Assembly: GCA_963753075.1 (NCBI GenBank)
Contig: CAVWAR010000012.1
Span: 62,001-126,000, forward strand
Length of the DNA stretch: 64,000 bases
Direction: 5' to 3'
Source of the DNA: Prado023 sp963753075
GTDB taxonomy: Bacteria > Actinomycetota > Actinomycetes > S36-B12 > CAIYMF01
The notes beneath the pieces were generated by a model. It saw nothing but the letters and a program-made list of their open reading frames with translations, had not been told where the DNA came from and searched no databases. Position 1 is the stretch's first letter. Every line of letters begins with the position of its first letter. This document shows positions 18,580-26,834 of this stretch, in pieces. The position numbers and the translations under genes were made by a program.

Positions 18580-18967
18580 CCCGATCGGGCTCTGGCACGA
18601 GGTCTTGTCTGCGTGAGACTCGGGCAACGCAGCCTCTGTGGCGCCGTCGCGGCGAGCCGGCACGGGTCAGCACTGGGCCGTGGCGGGAATTGCCTCGTGC
18701 CTTGGTGCGAGGAGCCGGTTCGACAGGGCGATTGCCGCCTTCGCGGTGACGTACGCCGACCAGAACGAGCGCGAACACGAGCGTTTCTCCACCGCTGCTC
18801 GTGCGGGCCGTCTGGAGCCGCAGGAGGGCGTATCAGGGTGTCGTGGGGTCCTCGCCAGGGCAGTTCGTGATCAACATCAGCGTCGGGCGTGCGCATGTCC
18901 CCGACCTCTGATGAGCGCGTTCGTCGAGCCGGGTGCGCAGGTGCCGACCGTGGGGGACGATGTACCC
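18580..18967. other. Intergenic region between yceI and the heme monooxygenase
   Basis: About 390 bp between divergent genes (less if yceI starts further upstream). Frames here are shadow-like, with no ribosome binding site and no recognisable protein. No IdeR-like iron box (TTAGGTTAGGCTAACC type) was seen before the heme-monooxygenase gene. Presumably holds both promoters. Confidence 0.4.
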
Positions 18968-19291
18968 ATGACCTTCGTCGCGATCAATGTGCTCAGCGTT
19001 CCCGAAGCCGCCGGGGCGACCCTCGAGGAGCGGTTCGCGCGACGGGCCGGCTCGGTCGAGCGGGCCCCGGGCTTCGAGCACTTCGAACTCCTTCGACCGC
19101 TCGAGGGCACCGACTCCTATCTCGTCTACACACGTTGGGACAGTCGCGAGTCGTTCGACGCATGGACCCAGTCGCAGTCGTTCGGCGCCGGGCACGGCCA
19201 GGCCAGCGGTCGCACGGGCGGTGAGGCCCCCGCAGCCACCGGCTCGACGATCTGGAGCTTCGAGGTCGTGCAGGCCGCCGAGCCCGTGTGA
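18968..19291 (+). CDS. Heme-degrading monooxygenase (MhuD/IsdG-like, ABM domain)
   Basis: A 107-residue antibiotic-biosynthesis-monooxygenase fold that aligns closely with mycobacterial MhuD. The IsdG/MhuD heme-degrading triad is visible as Asn7, Trp66 and His76. The Trp-to-His spacing of 10 matches IsdG/IsdI rather than MhuD (9). Phe23, APGFEHFELLRP and YLVYTRWDSRESFDAW are also conserved. Role: oxidative opening of heme to release iron in the cytoplasm. The reading frame continues upstream, but homology starts at the ATG at 18968, with GGGGGA upstream. The acyl-CoA dehydrogenase gene follows 50 bp later. Confidence 0.85.
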   Translation: MTFVAINVLSVPEAAGATLEERFARRAGSVERAPGFEHFELLRPLEGTDSYLVYTRWDSRESFDAWTQSQSFGAGHGQASGRTGGEAPAATGSTIWSFEVVQAAEPV

Positions 19292-19341
19292 TGCGGTGGG
19301 CCTGGCCACCCCCCCCATCTCGCCGGCGCTACCGTGGCGCC

Positions 19342-20496
19342 ATGGCATCGTCATGGACCGACCCGTTCGACACCCCCGAGCGCAGGGCCCTCCGCGAGCT
19401 GACCCGCGACTTCGTCGTCCGCGAGGTGCTGCCCGACCTCGATGAGTGGGAGCGCGCCGGGGAGATCCCCCGATCGCTGCACGCGCGGGCCGCCACGGCC
19501 GGGTTGCTCGGCCTGGGCTTCGCGGAGGAGGTCGGGGGCAGCGGCGGGGACCTGATCGACGGGCTGGTGATGACCGAGGCCCTGATCGGGTCCGGGGCCA
19601 GCGGCGGCCTGGCCGCCGGCCTGTTCACACACGGGATCGCCGTTCCGCACATCGTGGCCGCGGGAGACCCCGCCCAGGTGGAGCGCTTCGTCCGACCGGT
19701 CCTCGAGGGCCGGTCGATCGCGGCCCTGGCCGTCACCGAGCCCGAGGGCGGGTCCGATGTGGCTGCCCTGCGCACACGCGCCGAGCGCGACGGTGCGGAC
19801 TACGTCGTCAACGGCGCCAAGACCTACATCACCTCGGGGGCGCGAGCCGACTGGATCGTTGTCGGGGTCCGGACCGGGGGGCCGGGATTCGGTGGGATCT
19901 CCCTGATCGTCGTTCCGACCGACACCCCCGGGCTCCAGGTCGTCCGGCGGCTGGAGAAGGTCGGCTGGCACTGCTCGGACACCGCCGAGCTGGCGTTCAC
20001 CGACTGTCGGGTGCCGGCGGCTAACCTCGTCGGACTGCCCGGGTCCGGGTTCATCCAGATTGCCCAGCAGTTCGTCGTCGAGCGGCTGTCCATCGCAGTT
20101 CAGGCATATGCCACGGCCCAGCGCTGCCTTGACCTCGCCCTGGATTGGGCGCGCATGCGGCACACGTTCGGCAAGCCGCTCGTGGGCCATCAGGTGGTCC
20201 GCCACCAACTCGTCGAGATGGACCGGCTGACTGACGTGTCGCGCACCTACACGCGCAATGTCGCCCTGCGCCACGCCGCGGGGCAGGAGGTGATCGCCGA
20301 GGCCGCGCTGGCGAAGAACACGGCAGTCGCGGCCGCAGAGGCGGTGGTCTACCAGGCCGTCCAGCTCTTCGGCGGCCAGGGGTGCATGCGCGATTCCGAG
20401 GTGGAGCGGCACTTCCGTGATGTCCGGATCCTGTCGATCGGTGGCGGGGCCACGGAGGTCATGACCGAGCTCGCCTCCCGACGGCTGAAGCTGTAG
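19342..20496 (+). CDS. Acyl-CoA dehydrogenase
   Basis: A 384-residue FAD-dependent acyl-CoA dehydrogenase introducing a 2,3-double bond into an acyl-CoA thioester. The three domains are in order: N-terminal helices with LLGLGFAEEVGGSGGD, the middle beta domain with ALAVTEPEGGSDVAAL and NGAKTYITSG, and the C-terminal helical domain with RMRHTFGKPL and QLFGGQGCMRDSEVERHFRDVRIL. The usual YEGT(N/S) segment is replaced by IGGGATEVM, a variant found in several actinobacterial subfamilies. Substrate cannot be assigned. The start at ATG 19342 matches the family; the upstream Pro/Arg-rich extension is rejected. Confidence 0.93.
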   Translation: MASSWTDPFDTPERRALRELTRDFVVREVLPDLDEWERAGEIPRSLHARAATAGLLGLGFAEEVGGSGGDLIDGLVMTEALIGSGASGGLAAGLFTHGIAVPHIVAAGDPAQVERFVRPVLEGRSIAALAVTEPEGGSDVAALRTRAERDGADYVVNGAKTYITSGARADWIVVGVRTGGPGFGGISLIVVPTDTPGLQVVRRLEKVGWHCSDTAELAFTDCRVPAANLVGLPGSGFIQIAQQFVVERLSIAVQAYATAQRCLDLALDWARMRHTFGKPLVGHQVVRHQLVEMDRLTDVSRTYTRNVALRHAAGQEVIAEAALAKNTAVAAAEAVVYQAVQLFGGQGCMRDSEVERHFRDVRILSIGGGATEVMTELASRRLKL

Positions 20497-20534
20497 CGCA
20501 CCGCTTCACAGCGCCCCCGCGGTGGGCCGGCGGC

Positions 20535-21197
20535 TCACTCGCGACCGGGGTTCGGCTCCGGCTCTGGCGTGCCGGGGGAGCCTTCGTCCTCGGGTACGGA
20601 TGCAGCCCACAGGGCGTGCTCCCGTTCTGCCCAGCTGCGGGAGACGAAGCCCGTGCGGAGCCCGCGCCGGGCCTCGGCGTCGTTGATGGCCATCCAGATG
20701 TGCCCGCCGGTCACGACGACGATCGCGGCGGCGAACAGGTCATGGACGAAGGTGGCCCCCGTGCTGATGTCGTCGGGGAACAGGGTGAAGTAGTGCAGCA
20801 TCAAGCCGGTGATGAGCAGGACGACGACAGCGCCGAGGACGAAGGCTGAGTTGAGCTTCTGGCCGGCGTTGAACTTCCCCGAGGGGTAGTAGCCACTGCG
20901 TCGCGCGCTCGAGCGCAGCCAGGCCCAGTCGCCGGGGAGGAACCGGTTGAGGCGGCGCACGTCCGCCCGGTAGGCCTGCGAGGCCACCAGCCCGGCCAGC
21001 AGCGGCACGGGCAGAAGTAGCCCGCTGGAGTAGTGCACTGCTTCGACGAGCTCGCGGCGCCCGACCAGGGTGCTCAGCGGAGCCCAGTAGAGCATCGCGG
21101 CCGTGGCGATGCAGACACCCATGAGGACGCCGAAGGACATGTGCACCCAACGCTCACCGCGGCTGAACCGCCGCACCAGGTCAGGTGATGGGTGCAT
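20535..21197 (-). CDS. Cytochrome b/b6-type membrane subunit
   Basis: A 220-residue membrane protein with four predicted helices (about residues 18-40, 50-70, 115-135 and 145-165) and conserved histidines (His19, His55, a histidine in LMLHYFTLF and one in VTGGHIWM), as in formate-dehydrogenase-gamma/cytochrome b561-like subunits. It probably carries heme b and passes quinol electrons to the partner oxidoreductase encoded just upstream, whose gene overlaps it by 17 bp. The C-terminal tail is acidic and Pro-rich. Confidence 0.85.
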   Translation of the reverse strand: MHPSPDLVRRFSRGERWVHMSFGVLMGVCIATAAMLYWAPLSTLVGRRELVEAVHYSSGLLLPVPLLAGLVASQAYRADVRRLNRFLPGDWAWLRSSARRSGYYPSGKFNAGQKLNSAFVLGAVVVLLITGLMLHYFTLFPDDISTGATFVHDLFAAAIVVVTGGHIWMAINDAEARRGLRTGFVSRSWAEREHALWAASVPEDEGSPGTPEPEPNPGRE

Positions 21198-21984
21198 CGT
21201 TGCGCCCGTTGGACTGCCCGACCCAGGCGTCGATGTCGTACCCGCGGTCCTCCCAGTAGCCGGGCACGACCTCGGCGGTGACGGTCACCCGGTCCAGCCA
21301 CTTGATCGACTTGTAGAAGTACATCGGCGCCACGTACAGCCGGACCGGTCCACCGTGATCGTGGGATACCGGCTCGCCCTCCATCGACGTGGCGATCAGG
21401 ACGTCGGGGCGCATCGCCTGCTCCATGTCCAGGGACTCGGTGTACACGCCATCGAACGAGCCGAACTGCACGGCAGTGCCGATCCTGGCCACGCCGACGT
21501 GGGCCAGGAGATCGGAGAGCAGCACACCCGACCAGGTCACGTCCTCGACCCGCCACCCGGTGACGCACTGGACGTCCCGGGTGAGGGTCGTCTGCGGCAG
21601 GCCAGCCAGGTCTGCGAACGACAGGGTCGCCGGCTGCTCGACGAGTCCGTCGACTGTCAGGGCGTATTCGGAGGTCGGGGTCTCATCCACCCCGCCAACA
21701 ACGGAGTAGAACCGGAATCGGCCATTGCCGGGGAGCAGCCCCGTGAGCCCGGTCGGATCCCGTTCGGCGATCGTCGTGATGACCGAGCCGACGCGACTGC
21801 CGAGCGCGATCCCGAGCGCCCCGAGGCCGAGCAGGCCCAGGACCACGCGGCGCCCAACGGGTGTCCCGGGTTCCACGGCCCGGGGTTCGAGGGCCCCGGG
21901 TTCGGTGATTCCGCTGTCGTCGGTCACCTGCCAAGGATGGGTGTCGGACGGAGCGCCCGCAAGCGTGTGGCGCGGGGGTCCCAT
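21181..21984 (-). CDS. Molybdopterin-dependent oxidoreductase (sulfite-oxidase fold)
   Basis: A 267-residue protein with a sulfite-oxidase-type molybdopterin domain, like MsrP/YedY. The probable Mo-ligating cysteine is in TRDVQCVTGWRVEDVTWSGV, and RLYVAPMYFYKSIKWLDRV matches the family end region. An N-terminal hydrophobic helix follows a twin arginine (GRRVVLGLLGLG), consistent with Tat export or membrane anchoring. Its gene overlaps the cytochrome b gene, implying a quinol-linked periplasmic reductase; the substrate is unknown. A GTG at 21927 is an alternative start. Confidence 0.88.
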   Translation of the reverse strand: MGPPRHTLAGAPSDTHPWQVTDDSGITEPGALEPRAVEPGTPVGRRVVLGLLGLGALGIALGSRVGSVITTIAERDPTGLTGLLPGNGRFRFYSVVGGVDETPTSEYALTVDGLVEQPATLSFADLAGLPQTTLTRDVQCVTGWRVEDVTWSGVLLSDLLAHVGVARIGTAVQFGSFDGVYTESLDMEQAMRPDVLIATSMEGEPVSHDHGGPVRLYVAPMYFYKSIKWLDRVTVTAEVVPGYWEDRGYDIDAWVGQSNGRNDAPIT

Positions 21985-22069
21985 GGCGCCTGGCCCGCGT
22001 GCCGGTCCCGTGCCGGTTCCGCGCCGATCCCGCAGCGGCCACGCCCGGGCGGGTCATAGGGTTCGACCC

Positions 22070-23449
22070 ATGAGTGATGAGGGCCTGTGGGCTGCCCAGG
22101 ACAAGATGCGTGCCGCGGGGGTTGCGGCCAACGCCATCGATGTGTTCTCGCACTACTACCGGGAGCTGGAGCATGGGGCGACCGGGCTGATCCGCGAGGA
22201 CTCGATTGCGCCGGTGCTCGACCCGCCGCAGCTCGCCGATGTCGCGATCGACCAAGCCAGTGCCCGGCAGGCGCTCGCGCGGACCGTGATGATCAAGCTC
22301 AACGGCGGGCTCGGCACCTCGATGGGGATGGACCGCGCCAAGTCGCTGCTGCCGGTTCGCGACGACCAGACGTTCCTCGACGTGGTCATGGACCAGGTCC
22401 GGCACGCCCGGCGTGAGCACGGGGTTCGGCTCCCGCTGATCCTGATGGACAGCTTCCGGACCAGCGAGCAGAGCCTGGCCGCCGTGCGCGCCCATCCGGA
22501 CATCGAAGTGGCGGGCCTGCCCCTGGACTTCCTGCAGAACCAGGAGCCCAAGCTGCTCGCCGAGGGGCTGACCCCGGTCACATGGCCAGCGGACCCGAGC
22601 CTCGAGTGGTGCCCGCCGGGCCACGGCGACATCTACACGGCGATCCAGTCCTCAGGGGTGCTCGATGCCCTGCTTGGGCAGGGCTTCCGATACGCGAGTG
22701 TGTCGAACGCTGACAACCTGGGCGCCGCGCCCAGCGCGACCCTCGCGGGCTGGTTCGCAGCGACCGGCGCGCCCTACGCAGCTGAGGTGTGCCGCCGCAC
22801 GGCGGCCGACAGGAAGGGGGGCCATCTGGCGATCCGGCGATCCGACGGCCGGCTGATCCTGCGGGAGCGCGCCCAGACTGCCGATGCGGACATGGACCTC
22901 TTCACCGATGAGGGGCGGCACCCGTACTTCAACAGCAACAACCTGTGGCTCGACCTGGAACAGATCCACGCCGCGCTGGTCGACCGTGGGTCGGTGCTCG
23001 GCCTGCCGCTGATCCGCAACACCAAGACTGTGGACCCCACCGACCCGACGTCCCCAGCAGTCGTGCAGATCGAGACCGCCATGGGCGCGGCGATCGAGGT
23101 GTTCGAGGGAGCGCAGGCGATCGTCGTGGGCCGTGACCGGTTCCTACCGGTGAAGACCACCGACGACCTGCTCGTGCTGCGCTCCGACGTGTTCGCCAGG
23201 GCCTCGGACGGGACGCTGCAGGTGGCCGGCCCCACGACCCCGCTGGTGCAACTCGACCCGCAGCACTACCGGACGATCGCCGACTTCGATGCGAGGTTCC
23301 CCCTCGGGCCACCCTCGCTGCGCCAGGCGACGAGCCTGACCGTCCGCGGGGACTGGACGTTCGGGGCGGACGTCGTGGTGGTCGGGGATGTGGAGCTCGG
23401 AGACACCGGGGGTTCGGAGCGGATCCCGGCGGGCACTCGGTTGAGCTGA
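22070..23449 (+). CDS. UTP--glucose-1-phosphate uridylyltransferase (UDPGP family)
   Basis: A 459-residue nucleotidyltransferase of the eukaryote-like UDPGP family, making UDP-glucose from glucose-1-phosphate and UTP. The nucleotide loop is KLNGGLGTSMGMDRAKSLL, with later motifs SVSNADNLGA, GGHLAIRR, YFNSNNLWLDL and LPVKTTDDLL, and a C-terminal left-handed beta-helix end (TFGADVVVVGDVELG). The ATG at 22070 is where homology begins. UDP-glucose feeds cell-envelope glycans and trehalose/glycogen routes represented elsewhere in the window. Confidence 0.94.
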   Translation: MSDEGLWAAQDKMRAAGVAANAIDVFSHYYRELEHGATGLIREDSIAPVLDPPQLADVAIDQASARQALARTVMIKLNGGLGTSMGMDRAKSLLPVRDDQTFLDVVMDQVRHARREHGVRLPLILMDSFRTSEQSLAAVRAHPDIEVAGLPLDFLQNQEPKLLAEGLTPVTWPADPSLEWCPPGHGDIYTAIQSSGVLDALLGQGFRYASVSNADNLGAAPSATLAGWFAATGAPYAAEVCRRTAADRKGGHLAIRRSDGRLILRERAQTADADMDLFTDEGRHPYFNSNNLWLDLEQIHAALVDRGSVLGLPLIRNTKTVDPTDPTSPAVVQIETAMGAAIEVFEGAQAIVVGRDRFLPVKTTDDLLVLRSDVFARASDGTLQVAGPTTPLVQLDPQHYRTIADFDARFPLGPPSLRQATSLTVRGDWTFGADVVVVGDVELGDTGGSERIPAGTRLS

Positions 23450-23544
23450 GCGCGGTGTCGCGCAGGGGGACGCCATTGGCATGCACCGGGACGCCACAGG
23501 CATAGTGTTCCGACTCTCGGTCCGCGAGTGAACAGGAGCCTGCC

Positions 23545-24027
23545 TTGGCGATGCACGACGAGGCCCCAGTTGTCACCATCACGCGCAAGCAGCGCACCTT
23601 CGCGTCATGGACCTCCGACGTCCTCATCTACACGGTTGTGCTCAACCTGTTCGTCGAGTACCGGCCGTCAGTCATCGTCGAGTCGTTCACGATCTCGATC
23701 CTCACAGCGGTCCTCTTCAAGGTGCTCCTCGACCTGGTGATGGGCTTCGAGGGGCGGGTGCATGCGTTCTTCTCCGCGAAGGAGGGGGCGATCTACCGGG
23801 TCATGGGTTCGGTCTCGCTGTTCGCGGTGCTCTTCTTCGGCAAGCTCCTCGTCCTGCAGGCCGTGCATCTGGTCTTCGGCGATGCCGTCGAGCTGGGCAG
23901 CCTCGCCCAGGAGGTGGTGCTGATCCTCTCGCTGATGATCACCAGGGAGGTATTCCACAGGATCTACCTCGGGCTGGGCGAGCCCGAGGCAGCCAGTGAC
24001 AGCGAGCCGGTTCCGCCCTCGCGGTAG
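23545..24027 (+). CDS. Conserved hypothetical membrane protein
   Basis: A 160-residue protein of unknown function with about four hydrophobic segments (residues about 25-43, 48-68, 85-110 and 118-135), a short charged N-terminus and a Pro/Ser/Glu-rich tail. The preferred start is a TTG at 23545, because AGGAG lies 6 bases upstream; an ATG two codons later is also possible. It follows the UGPase gene by 95 bp on the same strand. No family was recognised. Confidence 0.75.
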   Translation: MAMHDEAPVVTITRKQRTFASWTSDVLIYTVVLNLFVEYRPSVIVESFTISILTAVLFKVLLDLVMGFEGRVHAFFSAKEGAIYRVMGSVSLFAVLFFGKLLVLQAVHLVFGDAVELGSLAQEVVLILSLMITREVFHRIYLGLGEPEAASDSEPVPPSR

Positions 24028-24050
24028 GACCGGCGCCGGGCGGCTGAGTC

Positions 24051-25037
24051 CTACCGGCCGAGCAGCGATGCGGCGAGCTGCGCATTCGCCGTCGCGAAGC
24101 CCCGCCAGTCCTCGGGTGTCTGTTCGACCTTGCGGCGCGGCTCCGCGTCCACGAGGGCCTGTCTCCAGCGTTCCATCCTGCCGGCGCGGATCTGCAGGCT
24201 GACGAGCACGCCCTCGGACCAGCCATGAACGTCGGCGTCGATCCGCTCACGGGTCGTGACGCGCTGCACCCCGGTCGCCCACCCAATGGCGTCCATCTCG
24301 CTCGTGATCTGACCGGCCAGCTCGAACGCGAGGCCCGCGCTTGCTCGATCCCGGGCCGCAGCCAGCCCGGCTCGCCACTGGTCGACCTCGGCAGCTCGGC
24401 CGGCCAGGGCATCCTGGATCGCAGCGGCGAAGCTGTCCCGATCCTCCGGGCCGACCCCACGTGTGGCCGCCATGTCGCGCTCCGAACCGGTCAACCCGGT
24501 CCCGGTGGCGGCGATCGGCCAGACCCGCAGGACCCCGGATCGGACAAGTCGGGCGCGATCTGCGCCCAGGTAGGGGCCGATGGTGATCCCCTCGGTGGCC
24601 GGAGCATGGGTCAGCCGCAGGCTGGGCGAGCGGGGCGCGGGATCGATCACCAGCCACACGGGCACCTCGAGACCGCCGCGGGCGCGGTTCCAGCGCAGCA
24701 GGCCCCGCTCGAGGATGTTGCGTTCCAGCCATGCCGCTTCATGGACCGACGCGCACTCGATGGCCTCCACTGCGCTGATCTGGGGGACCATCCGGCGCAG
24801 GTGTGCCCGACCCCTCAGGCTGCCCCAGTACGAGATGGTCCGGCTGCGCAGGTTGGTGGCCCGGCCGACGTACATGCTGACGCCCCGCAGGTCCCGGAAC
24901 CGATACACGCCGGGCCGCTCGGGCAGGAGTTGGCACGTTGAGCGCACGGCCAGCGGGTCACGCGGTCCGAGCGCGTCATGCACGGTCGGCCCGGCCTGTC
25001 CGGCCGGCGGGTCATCCACCGCCCGCGCCACAGCCAT
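24051..25037 (-). CDS. GIY-YIG nuclease family protein (UvrC/Cho-like N-terminal half)
   Basis: About 328 residues. The GIY-YIG domain is seen as LPERPGVYRFRD followed by SMYVGRATNLRSR (residues about 40-75), then the UvrC-type continuation with a conserved Glu (HEAAWLERNILERGLLRWN). The rest has UvrC-like features but no recognisable RNase H-like endonuclease or HhH domains, so it resembles Cho or DEDDh-less exonuclease relatives rather than full UvrC. A C-terminal basic/acidic helical region follows. Likely cuts DNA near damage. The start is uncertain: ATG 25037 lies in a CCATGG palindrome shared with the divergent GNAT gene. Confidence 0.8.
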   Translation of the reverse strand: MAVARAVDDPPAGQAGPTVHDALGPRDPLAVRSTCQLLPERPGVYRFRDLRGVSMYVGRATNLRSRTISYWGSLRGRAHLRRMVPQISAVEAIECASVHEAAWLERNILERGLLRWNRARGGLEVPVWLVIDPAPRSPSLRLTHAPATEGITIGPYLGADRARLVRSGVLRVWPIAATGTGLTGSERDMAATRGVGPEDRDSFAAAIQDALAGRAAEVDQWRAGLAAARDRASAGLAFELAGQITSEMDAIGWATGVQRVTTRERIDADVHGWSEGVLVSLQIRAGRMERWRQALVDAEPRRKVEQTPEDWRGFATANAQLAASLLGR

Positions 25038-25572
25038 GGTCACGAGTCTAGGGAGGTCATGCCCCTGGGCTGCATCCGCCGCGCGCTCCTCATCGTGGCC
25101 GCAGGGCCTGCGGCGCGATGTCCTGGAGCGGGCCCTCGCCAGCAGCATGACGCTCACGGTGCTCGGCCCGGGGGGAGCCATGGTGGGGTTCGGCCGTGTC
25201 ATCACGGATCGAGCCACCTTCGCCTACTGGTGCGACGTCTACGTCGAGCCCGATCATCGTGGCCAGGGCCTGGGTCGATGGCTGACCGAGTGCTTCGTGG
25301 CGCATCCGGAGCTGACCACCTGCCGGCGGTTGTTGCTGGGCACGCGGGACGCCCACGAGCTCTACGCCGCGTCCGGATTCGTCGCGCTCGCCCACCCGGA
25401 GGTCTTCATGGGGATCCACCGGCCCCTGGCAGGCAGCAGCCGCCCGGACACCTGGGCCGGTGCCCGCTGCGCCCCACCCCACACCTGCCCACCGCACACC
25501 CCACGCCCCAGGCCGGCGGTTGCTGCTGCCCCACCGGCTCCCTCGGGTGCTGGTCGTGCGGGCTGCCCGTGA
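25036..25572 (+). CDS. GNAT-family acetyltransferase with atypical ends
   Basis: The central part is a clear GNAT domain of the small YesJ-like type: VLERALASSMTLTVLG, GFGRVITDRATFAYWCDVYVEPDHRGQGLGRWL (acetyl-CoA loop) and LGTRDAHELYAASGFVAL. The family N-terminus is not convincing. The only upstream in-frame start (ATG 25036) gives a Ser/Ala-rich leader that does not look like the usual beginning, although SSWPQGLRRDV resembles the family SYWA-G-R segment. After the domain a Pro/Ala/Thr-rich tail of about 45 residues runs to the stop, 6 bp from the convergent FUSC gene. It may be a damaged or mis-started gene. Confidence 0.65.
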   Translation: MVTSLGRSCPWAASAARSSSWPQGLRRDVLERALASSMTLTVLGPGGAMVGFGRVITDRATFAYWCDVYVEPDHRGQGLGRWLTECFVAHPELTTCRRLLLGTRDAHELYAASGFVALAHPEVFMGIHRPLAGSSRPDTWAGARCAPPHTCPPHTPRPRPAVAAAPPAPSGAGRAGCP

Positions 25573-25578
25573 GGCTGG

Positions 25579-26700
25579 TCAGCTGCCGGGGTCTGGTTGT
25601 GCGTCGCCATGGGCCTGCTCGGTGGACAGCCGTGCGGCGAGCCACCCGCCGCCGATCGCGGCCACCAGCCCGATCCCGGCTCCCAGCAGGTACTCGACGA
25701 GGCGAAGGCCCAGGGCCAGGCTGCCGTTCGGACCCAGCGCCGCGGCCGCTAGGATCACCGGAAGTGGCGTCATCAGGATCTTCGCCAGGATCATGTGTCG
25801 AAGCAGGAGCGCCGCCCCGATCAGCAGCAGGATCCCCGCCACGGCCATGACCGAGGTGGTGTCGAGCCCGACGGACAGCAGCAGCGCGGCCAGGGCGATC
25901 CCGGCGAGCGTTGAGGTCACCGTCTCCCAGCTTGAGCGGCGCGCAGCCACCGGGCTGGGGCTGAGCACGCCCACAAGGGCGAAGACGGCCCAGAAGGGCT
26001 TGAACCCACCGGTCACGGCGTCGGCGACAACCAGCACGACCGTCGCCAGCGTGCCGAGGAGCAGCGGGTAGTGCCAGTCGACCCACGCCGGTGAGCGCAC
26101 CATGCGACGCAGGCGATCCGTGTCGACCTTCAGCGCCGCCGGCGGGATCGGGAGCCGGGAGTCGTGCACGAACCGGGGTGTCACGACGACGAGGATCGCC
26201 GCCCAGGCTGAGCCGGCCGCCGCCGCCAGCGCCACACCCGCAATATCGGCAGAGCCTGTCGAGAGCACGGACGCGATGAGTCCCAGGCTCGACACCGGGA
26301 ACCAGGCGAACTGGCTGATCAGGCCGGCCTCCGTCAGGGCCCCATGGACGAGGTACAACAGGAAGACGATGAGTAGGGCTCCCGTGGGCGACGGTCCCAG
26401 CACGACGCCGGCGACCACCGCGATCGGGGCTGCCACCGCGGTGACAGCCGTCCAGCGCGGTTGGCCCACGTCCGGTCCCAGGTCTCCGAAGGAGACGAAC
26501 ACGGCGACGAGGGCCGCGATCACGCCTGTGCCCCTGAGGTTGCCGGTCAGAACGGACTGCACTGTCAGCGGGGTGATAGCCGCCAGGCCCATCCGGACAA
26601 CGAGGTTCCAGCGCAGCAGGTGCCGCGTCGGGAACGCAGACAGGTCGACCACGGGACGATCTTGGCCGATCAGGGCCCGTTGTTGCCACGGGCGCACCAT
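25579..26700 (-). CDS. FUSC-like integral membrane protein
   Basis: A 373-residue membrane protein with about ten hydrophobic segments in two groups separated by a charged loop (LPIPPAALKVDTDRLRRMVRSP, residues about 190-215). The duplicated layout, with FVSFGDLG and FWAVFALVGVLSPSPVAARRSSWETVTSTLAGI, matches FUSC/aromatic-acid exporter-like proteins. The substrate is unknown; relatives export aromatic acids or contribute to envelope stress responses. It is convergent with the GNAT gene and divergent from zwf. A second FUSC-like gene lies at 57.1 kb. Confidence 0.78.
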   Translation of the reverse strand: MVRPWQQRALIGQDRPVVDLSAFPTRHLLRWNLVVRMGLAAITPLTVQSVLTGNLRGTGVIAALVAVFVSFGDLGPDVGQPRWTAVTAVAAPIAVVAGVVLGPSPTGALLIVFLLYLVHGALTEAGLISQFAWFPVSSLGLIASVLSTGSADIAGVALAAAAGSAWAAILVVVTPRFVHDSRLPIPPAALKVDTDRLRRMVRSPAWVDWHYPLLLGTLATVVLVVADAVTGGFKPFWAVFALVGVLSPSPVAARRSSWETVTSTLAGIALAALLLSVGLDTTSVMAVAGILLLIGAALLLRHMILAKILMTPLPVILAAAALGPNGSLALGLRLVEYLLGAGIGLVAAIGGGWLAARLSTEQAHGDAQPDPGS

Positions 26701-26834
26701 CCAGTGGTGCGGCCGGCGTCAGGTCTCGGTCTTCCTAGACCCCCGGCGCGGGAACATGTTGAGCACATGGGTGGTTGCCAGTACGTCACATCCCGGGCGG
26801 AGGGTCCACCCGGGTCCGCAGTTCAGGAGGGCAC

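Noticed and set aside
26752..26760. GAACATGTT resembling half of a LexA (SOS) box before zwf
   Set aside because: The flanking bases do not complete the TCGAAC-N4-GTTCGA pattern, and zwf is not expected to be an SOS gene.
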